Source: Panacibacter ginsenosidivorans (GTDB lineage Bacteria; Bacteroidota; Bacteroidia; Chitinophagales; Chitinophagaceae). From it: a DNA stretch of 64,000 nucleotides. The notes beneath the pieces were generated by a model that had not been told where the DNA came from, did no database searches, and worked only from the letters and a program-made list of their open reading frames with translations. The DNA lies in assembly GCF_007971225.1 (NCBI RefSeq), contig NZ_CP042435.1:1178001-1242000 (forward strand), written 5' to 3'. A program made the translations under genes and the position numbers. Position 1 is the stretch's first letter, and each line of letters begins with the position of its first letter. Shown one piece after another: positions 17,940-26,062 of this stretch.

Positions 17940-18222
17940 AAGTTAATTTTTGTAGCAACTCTAAAGGCAACAAAAATTATGCTTATAAACTAAAGCCTTA
18001 AAAACTACTAAACCGCTCTTCAGAATGTAGGTAATGAAATACAGAACTATAAGGCTTCTTAAGATTTGAAGAAAAAAAATAAGTAAAAATGACAAAAAGA
18101 ATAAATAATAAGAAAGGGGAAAACTTTCCTCAAACATAAATAGATTATAATACCCTCCACGCAGAATAGAAGTTTTTAGTTAGTAGTAGTTGTAAAAAGA
18201 CGGTATCTTTTGGGTGATCTTT

Positions 18223-18282
18223 GTTTTTTATGAAACCAGCTGATATTTACATGGCATCTTCTGTTGCGTCGCACACTTGTAC
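18223..18282 (-). repeat. Dispersed repeat copy 9, core form A
   Basis: Plus strand: ATGAAACCAGCTG...GTTGCGTCGCACACTTGTAC. Tail points to the glycosyltransferase operon, about 285 bp from its start. Confidence 0.85.
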
Positions 18283-18409
18283 ACCTGAAAAAAATAAACA
18301 GAAGAAGCAGGTACTTTTGCCTGACTTATTTGCAGGTTGCAATACCAGTAGTCAGGTCGGTTTTATTTTGAGTGATATTAGCCCTTCAACTTAAAAACCT
18401 CTAAGTGGT

Positions 18410-18458
18410 TAAGGATAAAAAGCATCCCGCAAGAGATGCTCAGCTCAGGTTTATCTTA
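18410..18458. other. Nested stem-loop, candidate structured RNA
   Basis: The inner stem AGCATC/GATGCT (18421-18426 with 18435-18440) sits inside an outer stem TAAGgATAAA/TTTATCTTA (18410-18419 with 18450-18458). A 9-nt asymmetric bulge separates them. There is no T-run, so it is not an obvious terminator. It lies about 220 bp past the cupin gene stop. Function unknown. Confidence 0.35.
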
Positions 18459-18681
18459 GGTATAGCAACGCGTTTAACCTTCAAACCATTAAAAAAATAC
18501 AAAGGTTGTACTACAGCTTATGTTATTAAATAATTCTACCGATACAACAGGTAATATCTTTCCCTGTTTCATACAGGTTATTCGGAAATCACTCACCACA
18601 TTCTGATGATCACATCAGCATTATCCTTGAATGTATCTGACACATTTAATAACACAGGTGAACTATAATACATGGTAAAAT

Positions 18682-19089
18682 CTACTGTTGCTTTATTTTA
18701 TTTTTTTCACTAAAAACAGTGAGCAACAATACAGATTCCTGAATAGCTGTTGCATTAAAAGGTTGTTTGCTGTGCAACACAACTATGTTTCCATCGCTGA
18801 GATTTTTTACACCCTGGGTTGATTCAAAACTTACCGCACCTTCAATTATCTGAGCTGTTAGAAGTGCATCTATTTCCTGTGGAAATAAGGTAGCACCTCC
18901 TTTTAGAACAAGAAGAACAATGGTAACGCTATCATTTTTGAAGATCGTTATTGCATTTCTGTCACTCTTTTCCCATGTTATCTCCTGCTTCAGCAACAGA
19001 ATATTTTCTTTAACGTCAGCATATAATTGAGATGCATCAAGTATTCTTGAACCCTCCGGACGATTTTTTGTTGCTTCACTATATTTCAT
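18682..19089 (-). CDS. Small cupin-like protein
   Basis: A 135-residue soluble protein without signal peptide. The pattern of short beta strands, GGATLFPQEIDALLTAQIIEGAVSFES followed by LSDGNIVVLHSKQPFNATA, fits a single conserved cupin barrel of the kind that binds a small ligand. Metal-binding histidines of classical cupins are mostly missing (only one His, in LHSK), so an enzymatic role is doubtful. It stands alone, divergent from the MscS gene across a 246-bp spacer. Function not known. Confidence 0.65.
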   Translation of the reverse strand: MKYSEATKNRPEGSRILDASQLYADVKENILLLKQEITWEKSDRNAITIFKNDSVTIVLLVLKGGATLFPQEIDALLTAQIIEGAVSFESTQGVKNLSDGNIVVLHSKQPFNATAIQESVLLLTVFSEKNKIKQQ

Positions 19090-19335
19090 ATTTCATTTTT
19101 TTCTCTGGTAAATACAAAACGTCATTTTTGCCTTAACGCAATTACCCTGCCATAAGAACTTTTGGAGAAACACATATTTGCCCTGGCCAACAAAACGAGG
19201 GAGCAAATGATGGTATTTATCAGCAACAATAAAATTTTATATGTAAGGCTTTCAAAACTTCATCAGCGTTATAAATATAATGTTACCATAAGCTGGCATG
19301 TTTTTAGAATTTCAACTGTATTAAATTCTCCAAAC

Positions 19336-20127
19336 ATGCATTTTGATATAAATAAGTTTTACAGTACAGCCTATAACTGGATTTTAGCCTTTGGTCCGCG
19401 GCTGATAGCGGCAATCATCTTTTTTGTTGTTGCACAATGGACAATAAGGATTTTAAAAAGAGGCATGAATAAAGCTCTTTTTAAAAAAAATATTAGCAGT
19501 TCTCTTAAGCCATTCCTTGTAAGTTTAACTGCTGCCATCTTACAGGTTCTTACCGTTCTAGTTGTTCTGCAAATACTGAATTTACGATTAACAATATTCA
19601 CTGCTATCGTTGGTGGTATAAGTGTAGCAGCAGGTTTAGCTTTATCCGGCACACTCCAGAATTTCACCAGTGGCGTTTTAATTTTGTTGTTGAAACCTTA
19701 TCGGTCCGGTGATACCATAGTTGCACAGGGATATGAGGGCATCGTTAAATCAATACAGATCTTTTACACTTTGATCAATACTTATGATAACAAAACGGTA
19801 GTAGTTCCAAATAGCAAATTATCAAACGAAGTAATTGTTAACCTTAGTCGTGAAACCACCAGAAGGCTTGATATATCTCTAAAGCTTGGTTTCGGAATTG
19901 ATTTTGATAAAATAAAGAATGTGGTGAATGACACGATCAAAAATTTTCCGGGGATAACATCAAATCCAAAACCAGATCTGGGCATTGCCGAAGTGTTGGC
20001 TGATGGTTACAGAGTTGAACTAAATGTTTGGGTCAGTTCAAAAGACTTTCATAAACTAAGAAATAGCTTGCAGGAAAAGCTTATCTGCGATATGAAAAAA
20101 GCTGAAATAAAATTGCCCGGTACCTAA
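19336..20127 (+). CDS. Small-conductance mechanosensitive channel (MscS family)
   Basis: Inner-membrane channel opening on hypo-osmotic stress. ATG 19336 (MHFDINKFYSTAYNW) gives a 263-residue protein near the E. coli MscS length; an upstream TTG at 19162 would add 58 unlikely residues. Three membrane helices are visible. The third is the pore helix, with the Gly/Ala-rich VAAGLALSGTLQNFTSGVLILLL, followed by the KPYRSGD beta-domain entry and VVPNSKLSNEVIVN. The C-terminal vestibule is complete. Stands alone. Confidence 0.92.
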   Translation: MHFDINKFYSTAYNWILAFGPRLIAAIIFFVVAQWTIRILKRGMNKALFKKNISSSLKPFLVSLTAAILQVLTVLVVLQILNLRLTIFTAIVGGISVAAGLALSGTLQNFTSGVLILLLKPYRSGDTIVAQGYEGIVKSIQIFYTLINTYDNKTVVVPNSKLSNEVIVNLSRETTRRLDISLKLGFGIDFDKIKNVVNDTIKNFPGITSNPKPDLGIAEVLADGYRVELNVWVSSKDFHKLRNSLQEKLICDMKKAEIKLPGT

Positions 20128-20168
20128 TGAAAAATAGATGTTGTTTTAAGTTGAATGGTGGACAAGGC

Positions 20169-20225
20169 GCAGAAGTGTGCGACGCAACGAAGATGACATG
20201 GTTGCTTTTGCCGGCATCATAAAAC
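20169..20225 (+). repeat. Dispersed repeat copy 10, core form A
   Basis: GCAGAAGTGTGCGACGCAAC, with a diverged tail. Between mscS and the oxidoreductase gene. Confidence 0.75.
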
Positions 20226-20301
20226 ATCCCGTAACTATAATGCTCTTAAATTGAACCAAGAAAAAATATTAGAATTTTCTGAATCAGCAATTACAGGTGA
20301 G

Positions 20302-21339
20302 ATGCATAAAAAAATAGGTTTTGCAATTCTAGGATTAGGAGAGCTTACAGAAACGCAATTACTGCCGGCATTCGAAAAATGCAGGTATGCTGAACCTGTG
20401 GCATTGGTAAGTGATGATACTTACAAGGCAAATGAACTTGCTGAAAAATATAATCTCAGGAAATCCTGCGTGTATAGCTATGATAATTTTGATGAGATCG
20501 GAAAAAATCCAGCTGTTGATGTTGTATATATTGTTTTGCCAAATGTTATGCACAAAGATTTTACGATAAGATCAGCAAAGGCAGGCAAACACGTGCTGTG
20601 CGAAAAGCCTATGGCTACAAACATTTCAGATGCTAAAATGATGATCGATGCATGTAAAAATGCAAATCGAAAACTAATGATAGCGTATCGTATTCAGCAT
20701 GAGCCGCATAACAGGGTTATAAAAGAATGGATAGACAATGATGTATTTGGCAGGGTTAAAGTGATTGAATGTTTTAACGGCGAATATATTGATGATGCAT
20801 CTCAATGGCGTTTTAAGCAATCGCTTGCGGGTGGCGGAGCTCTTATGGATCTGGGAATTTATTGCATCAATACCATCCGTTTTTTAACCGGCAATGAACC
20901 TGTTTGGGTTGCTGCAAATATGTACAGCACACCAGGTGATAAAAGATTTAAAGAAGTGGAAGAAACAATTTTATTTCAGATGGGATTTGAGGACGGAATT
21001 ATTGCATCATGCGCAGCCAGTTATAGTTTGAATTACCAGCGATACAGATGCTTTACCAATAATACCTGGTTTGGGATGGATCCTGCCTTTGCGTACAGCG
21101 ATCTGAAGATCGAGGTATCTAAAACAAATGATGGAAAAGATTCTCCGCTGCCGGTTGTTAAACAGGAAAATCAATTTGTATTGGTGATGGATCACATGGC
21201 GGAATGTATTTTAAATGATAAAAGTTTAGCTACGCCTGGCGAGGAAGGATTAAAAGATCAATATGTAATTGCTGCCATTTACAAATCTGCAAAACAAAAA
21301 AAAGTGATATTTCTTAATGAAATAACAGAAGACAATTAA
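20302..21339 (+). CDS. Gfo/Idh/MocA-family NAD(P)-dependent oxidoreductase
   Basis: Dinucleotide-dependent sugar oxidoreductase. The Rossmann start IGFAILGLGELTETQLLPAF follows directly after ATG 20302; a TTG at 20251 would add 17 residues and cannot be excluded. CEKPMATNISDAKMMIDAC is the family EKP motif with the catalytic Lys. WRFKQSLAGGGALMDLGIYCIN is the conserved C-domain block containing the Gly-rich turn and Asp. Length is about 345. The substrate is likely a sugar or inositol derivative, possibly glucose-fructose-oxidoreductase-like. No operon partner; a repeat copy lies just upstream. Confidence 0.88.
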   Translation: MHKKIGFAILGLGELTETQLLPAFEKCRYAEPVALVSDDTYKANELAEKYNLRKSCVYSYDNFDEIGKNPAVDVVYIVLPNVMHKDFTIRSAKAGKHVLCEKPMATNISDAKMMIDACKNANRKLMIAYRIQHEPHNRVIKEWIDNDVFGRVKVIECFNGEYIDDASQWRFKQSLAGGGALMDLGIYCINTIRFLTGNEPVWVAANMYSTPGDKRFKEVEETILFQMGFEDGIIASCAASYSLNYQRYRCFTNNTWFGMDPAFAYSDLKIEVSKTNDGKDSPLPVVKQENQFVLVMDHMAECILNDKSLATPGEEGLKDQYVIAAIYKSAKQKKVIFLNEITEDN

Positions 21340-21708
21340 CAACGGAAATTCATATTCGTTTGTGACCTTCTTCTTGTTGAGAGAATTCTGCTTTAATATT
21401 TTTTTCTTTGCTGATAACTAAACATCCATCCATTTGCGCCTCCTTGAGCAAATGATTCTATTGCCTGAAATTTACGAAACAAAAAGTAACCTCCCTTTGA
21501 TCCGAAAAACATAACAGGGCAAAAGCCTTGTTTAGTTTTCAAAAATCGCGGATCAATTTTTATTGACCTCAAGATAAAATTTCACGGAGTCGACTTTTAA
21601 AGCACCAAGGATTTAATGTTTCCCGATTTTATTTGATAGGAAGGAGAATAAAAATGCCTGTAAAATCAGACATTTACAGGCATTTGAAGAAAATCAGATC
21701 TTAATCAG
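21340..21708. other. 369-bp spacer ending in a hairpin terminator
   Basis: No gene is visible between the oxidoreductase stop and the tRNA. Near the tRNA side lies the strong hairpin listed at 21652-21685. This is one of the few larger spacers without a copy of the dispersed repeat. Confidence 0.6.
21652..21685 (-). terminator. Hairpin terminator downstream of tRNA-Pro
   Basis: Perfect 13-bp inverted repeat AAATGCCTGTAAA / TTTACAGGCATTT with an 8-nt loop. On the minus strand it lies about 24 bp past the tRNA 3' end and is followed by T-rich sequence. Confidence 0.75.
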
Positions 21709-21782
21709 TCGGGTGGACTGGATTCGAACCAGCGACCCCCTGCACCCCATGCAGATACGCTACCGGGCTGCGCCACCACCCG
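21709..21782 (-). tRNA. tRNA-Pro (anticodon GGG)
   Basis: The minus strand folds as a cloverleaf: acceptor CGGGTGG/CCACCCG (21782-21776 with 21716-21710), a D arm with GCGCAGCCCGGTAGCG, an anticodon stem TCTGC/GCAGG enclosing the loop ATGGGGT, and a T arm containing GGTTCGAATCC. The loop places GGG at 34-36, giving proline. Discriminator base A; no encoded CCA. 74 nt. Confidence 0.95.
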
Positions 21783-21905
21783 AACCTCATGATAAAATAT
21801 GTAAACCATACCTATCATCCCGTGGACCCATTTTTAGATGGGCTGCAAATGTAACGGCTTTTTACAAAAATCCGCCTATCTTGCGACAAATTTTACAGCC
21901 TTCTC

Positions 21906-23165
21906 ATGAAGATTTTACTGAAGCAGGTTACTATTGCTGATCCAAATTCAACCTACAACGGTTTAGTAAAAGACATTCTGATTATTGACGGAAGTATTGC
22001 TCACATCAGAGATGAAATAACAGAAGCAGACAAAGTAATGCAGTTTAAAAACGCTGCGGTTTCTCCCGGCTGGGTAGATGTATTTACTCACTTTTGTGAC
22101 CCGGGATTTGAATATCGGGAGACTGTTGAAAGTGGCGCTGCCGCTGCAGTTTCAGGGGGTTATACAAGAGTGTTCACCTTACCTAATACAGCCCCCGTAA
22201 TACACAGTAAATCCCAGGTAGAATACATTGTTCAGAAAAGTGCTGGCACTGCAATTCATATACAACCTTTGGGGGCAGTCACAAAAAATATTGAGGGTAA
22301 AGATCTTGCTGAAATGTACGACATGTACTCAAGTGGCGCAGTCGCTTTTAGTGATGGTATAAACCCTGTTCAATCAGCAGGATTAATGGTAAAAGCGCTG
22401 CAATATGTAAAGGCTTTTAATGGTGTTGTTATACAGGTTCCTGTTGATAAAAGTATAGGCCAGTTTGGGCTGATGCATGAAGGAATTATTTCAACACAAC
22501 TTGGGTTGCCCGGTATTCCTGCCATGGCAGAAGAATTGATGATTGCAAGAGATATTAAGTTGGCACGCTATGCCGATTCAAAACTTCATTTCACAGGAGT
22601 TACAACAGCAAAATCACTCGAGTATATAAAGAGAGCCAAAGATGCCGGTTTACAGGTCACCTGTTCAGTTACACCCTATCATTTGTTCTTTTGTGATGAA
22701 GATCTTACAACTTATGATACGAATCTGAAAGTAAATCCGCCGCTACGTTCAAGGGCTGATATGATGAATTTAAGAGAAGCTGTAAAAAATGGATTAGTGG
22801 ATTGTATTGCATCGCATCATATACCACAGGATTGGGATAATAAAACCTGCGAGTTTGAATATGCAAAAAATGGTATGGTCGGTTTACAAACAGCTTATAC
22901 TGCTGTACAAACTGCCATACCTGAATTAAGTACTGGTAATATTGCAGGGCTTTTTGCTACTAATGCAAGAAATATATTTTCACTGCCGCCGGCAACCATT
23001 AATGAAGGGTCAATTGCAGAGCTAACTATATTCAGCAAAGAAGGAAAAAATATATTTAATAAAGAGCAGATAAAAAGTAAATCTTACAATTCTGCTTTTG
23101 TTGATAGAGAGTTAAATGGGGAGGTTTTAGGTATATTTAATAAAAATCAGTTACTCTTAAATTAA
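21906..23165 (+). CDS. Dihydroorotase-like amidohydrolase with altered metal site
   Basis: A 419-residue member of the dihydroorotase/amidohydrolase superfamily. Fold markers are present: SPGWVDVFTHFCDPGFEYRET near residue 55, FTLPNTAPVIHS, AFSDGINPVQS, VTPYHLFF and LKVNPPLRS. Key residues differ from active enzymes: the DxHxH motif reads DVFTH (first His to Phe), the second-His region reads TPYH, and the usual DHAPH reads SHHIPQ. It is therefore probably an inactive or repurposed homologue. A similar form is, to my recollection, conserved in related Bacteroidota. It heads a run with the DUF4199 and GT2 genes (11 bp and 9 bp spacings). Confidence 0.8.
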   Translation: MKILLKQVTIADPNSTYNGLVKDILIIDGSIAHIRDEITEADKVMQFKNAAVSPGWVDVFTHFCDPGFEYRETVESGAAAAVSGGYTRVFTLPNTAPVIHSKSQVEYIVQKSAGTAIHIQPLGAVTKNIEGKDLAEMYDMYSSGAVAFSDGINPVQSAGLMVKALQYVKAFNGVVIQVPVDKSIGQFGLMHEGIISTQLGLPGIPAMAEELMIARDIKLARYADSKLHFTGVTTAKSLEYIKRAKDAGLQVTCSVTPYHLFFCDEDLTTYDTNLKVNPPLRSRADMMNLREAVKNGLVDCIASHHIPQDWDNKTCEFEYAKNGMVGLQTAYTAVQTAIPELSTGNIAGLFATNARNIFSLPPATINEGSIAELTIFSKEGKNIFNKEQIKSKSYNSAFVDRELNGEVLGIFNKNQLLLN

Positions 23166-23176
23166 ATGCTTATATC

Positions 23177-23701
23177 ATGGAACAAAAAGTTTCTACCCCG
23201 GTACAAAAGGGTCTGATCATTTCACTGCTTTTGATCATATTTGGTTTAGTGCTTTATTTCACTAACCAATATATGAATAAAGGTCTTTCTTATATTCAAT
23301 ATGTTATTCTGCTTGGAGGCATTATATGGAGTTGTAATACTTATGCCAAACAAATGAATGGCAATGTTACATTCGGGAATATTTTTGCGCATGGATTTAA
23401 AACAACTGCTTTTGTTGCTGCCCTGATGGCTGTATACACTTTGCTTGCAGTTAAATTTATTTTCCCTGAAATGATGGATAAAATAATGGATGCAGCCAGG
23501 CAGGAAATGATTAAAGGTGGCCAGTTGAGCGAAAGCCAGGTAGACCAGGGAATAGAAATGGGCAAGAAATTTTTTGTACCATTTGCAATAGGCGGTATCA
23601 TTTTCTTTTTTGCTTTAGTAGGTGCTATAGGTTCACTTATAGGTGCGGCTACAGCTAAAAAAAATCCACAGGATCCTTTTGCGCAACAACCTCAAATGTA
23701 A
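23177..23701 (+). CDS. DUF4199-like membrane protein
   Basis: A 174-residue integral membrane protein with about four hydrophobic helices (LIISLLLIIFGLVLYF, YIQYVILLGGIIWSC, TTAFVAALMAVYTLLAV, FVPFAIGGIIFFFALVGAIGSLIGA). The last two are separated by a charged region, and the tail KKNPQDPFAQQPQM is cytosolic-looking. The layout matches DUF4199 proteins, common in Bacteroidota and of unknown function. It lies between the dihydroorotase-like and GT2 genes in a tight operon, an arrangement I recall as conserved in related genomes. Confidence 0.75.
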   Translation: MEQKVSTPVQKGLIISLLLIIFGLVLYFTNQYMNKGLSYIQYVILLGGIIWSCNTYAKQMNGNVTFGNIFAHGFKTTAFVAALMAVYTLLAVKFIFPEMMDKIMDAARQEMIKGGQLSESQVDQGIEMGKKFFVPFAIGGIIFFFALVGAIGSLIGAATAKKNPQDPFAQQPQM

Positions 23702-23710
23702 TTTTACAGA

Positions 23711-24655
23711 ATGGATATATCCATAGTAATTCCTTTACTCAACGAAGAAGAATCTTTACCTGAATTATCAGAGTGGATTGTACGTGTGGTTACAGCAAAC
23801 AATCTTACTTACGAAGTGATCTTTGTTGATGACGGCAGCACAGATAACAGCTGGGATATTATTCAAAGTATTGCCGCAAGAAATTGTCATTTTAAAGGCA
23901 TAAAATTTCAACGCAACTACGGAAAAGCTGCCGCCTTAAATGAGGGATTTAAAGCTGCAAAAGGTGATGTGGTAATCACAATGGACGCCGACATGCAAGA
24001 TTCTCCTGACGAAGTTCCTGAGCTGCGTAAAATGATCATCGAAGATGGCTACGACCTTGTAAGCGGTTGGAAAAAGAAACGCTACGATAATACATTAACT
24101 AAAAATTTACCTTCTAAATTTTATAATGCTGCGGCAAGAAGGATGTCAGGATTAAAACTCCATGATCTTAACTGTGGTTTGAAAGCTTATAAAAACAAAG
24201 TTATTAAAAGTGTGGAAGTGTATGGCGAGATGCACCGCTATATTCCTGTACTTGCAAAGAATGCAGGCTTTAGAAAGATCGGGGAAAAAATAGTTGAACA
24301 CAGACCAAGAAAGTATGGTGTAACAAAATTTGGCTGGAACAGGTTTGTGAATGGCTTTCTTGATCTCATGACCATCACCTTCACCGGTAAATTTGGCAAG
24401 AGGCCTATGCATTTCTTTGGGCTGTATGGAACGCTTTGCTTTTTGATTGGCTTTGGCATCAGTGTTTATCTTATTATATCAAAATTTGTTGATGAAAATT
24501 TTGCGCTTACCAATAAACCATTATTTTATATCGGCATGGCAGTGATGATAATCGGTATGCAATTATTTCTTGCTGGTTTTGTTGCAGAACTTGTAACGAG
24601 AAATGCCGCTGACCGCAACACTTATCTTATAGATGAAAAACTCGGCATCAACTAA
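23711..24655 (+). CDS. GT2-family glycosyltransferase (polyprenyl-phosphate sugar transferase-like)
   Basis: Inverting glycosyltransferase with GT-A fold. ISIVIPLLNEEESLPEL, VIFVDDGSTDNSW and VVITMDADMQDSPDEV (metal-binding DxD) are the classical DPM/ArnC-type motifs. Two C-terminal hydrophobic helices (about 237-260 and 276-298) anchor it in the inner membrane, as in enzymes that transfer a sugar to undecaprenyl phosphate. Length 314 is typical. It sits 18 bp upstream of a GT4 gene, so both probably act in lipid-linked glycan or lipopolysaccharide assembly. Confidence 0.92.
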   Translation: MDISIVIPLLNEEESLPELSEWIVRVVTANNLTYEVIFVDDGSTDNSWDIIQSIAARNCHFKGIKFQRNYGKAAALNEGFKAAKGDVVITMDADMQDSPDEVPELRKMIIEDGYDLVSGWKKKRYDNTLTKNLPSKFYNAAARRMSGLKLHDLNCGLKAYKNKVIKSVEVYGEMHRYIPVLAKNAGFRKIGEKIVEHRPRKYGVTKFGWNRFVNGFLDLMTITFTGKFGKRPMHFFGLYGTLCFLIGFGISVYLIISKFVDENFALTNKPLFYIGMAVMIIGMQLFLAGFVAELVTRNAADRNTYLIDEKLGIN

Positions 24656-24673
24656 TTCACAGATATTTGCTGC

Positions 24674-25804
24674 ATGCAGAAAGTAGTTATCATCGGTCCT
24701 GCACATCCTTTGCGTGGTGGCCTTGCATCTTTCGATGAACGTCTTGCACGTGCATTTCAGCAACAGGGTGATGATGTTACCATCTATACTTTTTCATTAC
24801 AATATCCCAACTTTCTTTTTCCCGGCACTACACAATATTCTTCTGAGCCTGCACCAACAGATATCAACATAAAAGTTTGTATCAATTCTGTCAATCCATT
24901 AAACTGGATCAGTGTTGGCAACGAACTGAAAAAATTACGACCAGATATTATTGTTGTTCGTTATTGGTTACCATTTATGGGTCCATGTCTCGGAACAATT
25001 TTGCGGCGTGTAAAAAAGAATAAGCATACAAAAATTGTAACAATTGCAGACAATGTTATTCCGCATGAAAAACGTCCCGGTGATAAACAGTTTACGCAAT
25101 ATTTAGTAAAGCCTGTTGATGCATTCATAACCATGAGTGAAAAAGTAATGAATGATCTGCGCACTTTTACAAATAAACCAGCAAAGCAAATCGTGCACCC
25201 TTTATATGATAATTTTGGAGAGCAGGTTGAGAAACAAAAAGCAAAAGAACATCTTGGCATCAACACGAATGAAAATATCATTCTCTTCTTCGGCTTCATA
25301 AGAAAATATAAAGGGCTCGACATTTTACTCGAAGCAATGAACGTTTTAAAAAACTCAAAACCCACAACCCAAAACATTAAACTGCTTATTGCCGGTGAAT
25401 TCTATGAAGACCGCAAAACATACGATGATCTTATTCAGCAACTGAACATTAGCGATAAACTTATTTTAAGAACAGATTTTATTCCTGACAGCGAGGTGAA
25501 ATATTATTTAAGCGCTGCAGATTTTGTAATACAGCCTTACTGCAATGCAACACAAAGCGGCGTTACGCCCCTCGCCTACCACTTCGAAAAGCCAATGCTG
25601 GTAACGAATGTAGGTGGTTTGCCCGATCTCGTGCCTGCAGGTAAAGTTGGCCTCGTATGTGAACCAAATCCCCAGGATATAGCTTCACATATTCTTAAGT
25701 TGTACGAATTAGGAGAAGACCATTTTTTGCCGCACCTTCGCGAAGAAAAAAAGAAATACAGCTGGAACGTTTTGGTAAATACCATCAAAGAATTAGCAAA
25801 GTAA
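24674..25804 (+). CDS. Glycosyltransferase, GT4 family
   Basis: GT-B glycosyltransferase of 376 residues. The N-terminal IIGPAHPLRGGLASFDERLARAF, the donor-domain block ILFFGFIRKYKGLDILLEAM, and NATQSGVTPLAYHFEKPMLVTNVGGLPDLV are characteristic. There is no membrane helix; it is likely peripheral. It is the last gene of the run that begins with the dihydroorotase-like gene. The tail of a dispersed repeat begins directly at its TAA stop. Likely acts on a surface glycan, given the GT2 partner and the heptose genes downstream. Confidence 0.88.
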   Translation: MQKVVIIGPAHPLRGGLASFDERLARAFQQQGDDVTIYTFSLQYPNFLFPGTTQYSSEPAPTDINIKVCINSVNPLNWISVGNELKKLRPDIIVVRYWLPFMGPCLGTILRRVKKNKHTKIVTIADNVIPHEKRPGDKQFTQYLVKPVDAFITMSEKVMNDLRTFTNKPAKQIVHPLYDNFGEQVEKQKAKEHLGINTNENIILFFGFIRKYKGLDILLEAMNVLKNSKPTTQNIKLLIAGEFYEDRKTYDDLIQQLNISDKLILRTDFIPDSEVKYYLSAADFVIQPYCNATQSGVTPLAYHFEKPMLVTNVGGLPDLVPAGKVGLVCEPNPQDIASHILKLYELGEDHFLPHLREEKKKYSWNVLVNTIKELAK

Positions 25805-25865
25805 TTTTTTTATAAGCCCAACTGTAGTGCATGCATAATGCTTTCGTTGCGTCGCACTCTTGTAC
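25805..25865 (-). repeat. Dispersed repeat copy 11, core form A
   Basis: Tail starts directly at the GT4 stop codon; core GTTGCGTCGCACTCTTGTAC. Head-to-head with copy 12. Confidence 0.85.
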
Positions 25866-26057
25866 TGGTGAAGCAGCTATGAGCTGATAGCTGCGAGCTT
25901 TGAGCTTTTATGTTTTGCACGAAGCTCAAGGCTCAAAGCTTGTTTCTAATTTTTCCGAACGTACAAGTGAGTGACACAACAGGCGATGCTACGAAGAACA
26001 AAAGTTTGTAACAAAAAAATATAAGCTCGCAGCTCATAGCTGACAGCTCAAAGCTTG
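25866..26057. repeat. AGCT-rich inverted repeat nested around an intergenic repeat copy
   Basis: Left arm 25874-25910 and right arm 26022-26057 share an inverted CAGCTATGAGCTG plus GCGAGCTT. The piece GCTCAAAGCTTG also occurs twice in direct orientation (25931 and 26046). The arms flank repeat copy 25955-26020, giving a nested palindromic cluster between the GT4 gene and hddA. Confidence 0.7.
25955..26020 (+). repeat. Dispersed repeat copy 12, core form B
   Basis: CCGAACGTACAAG head, core GTGAGTGACACAAC, AGGCGATGC, tail ending AACAAAAAAAT. Precedes hddA. Confidence 0.85.
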
Positions 26058-26062
26058 AAAAT

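Larger units (their letters stand above)
17940..18681. other. 742-bp spacer with repeat copy and a stem-loop
   Basis: No convincing gene. The spacer lies upstream of the glycosyltransferase pair and downstream of the cupin gene. It holds repeat copy 18223-18282 and a nested stem-loop at 18410-18458, each listed separately. The rest is AT-rich. Confidence 0.6.

Noticed and set aside
21713-21940. 75-codon ORF over the tRNA
   Set aside because: The peptide MDWIRTSDP is the usual artefact of translating a tRNA from the opposite strand.
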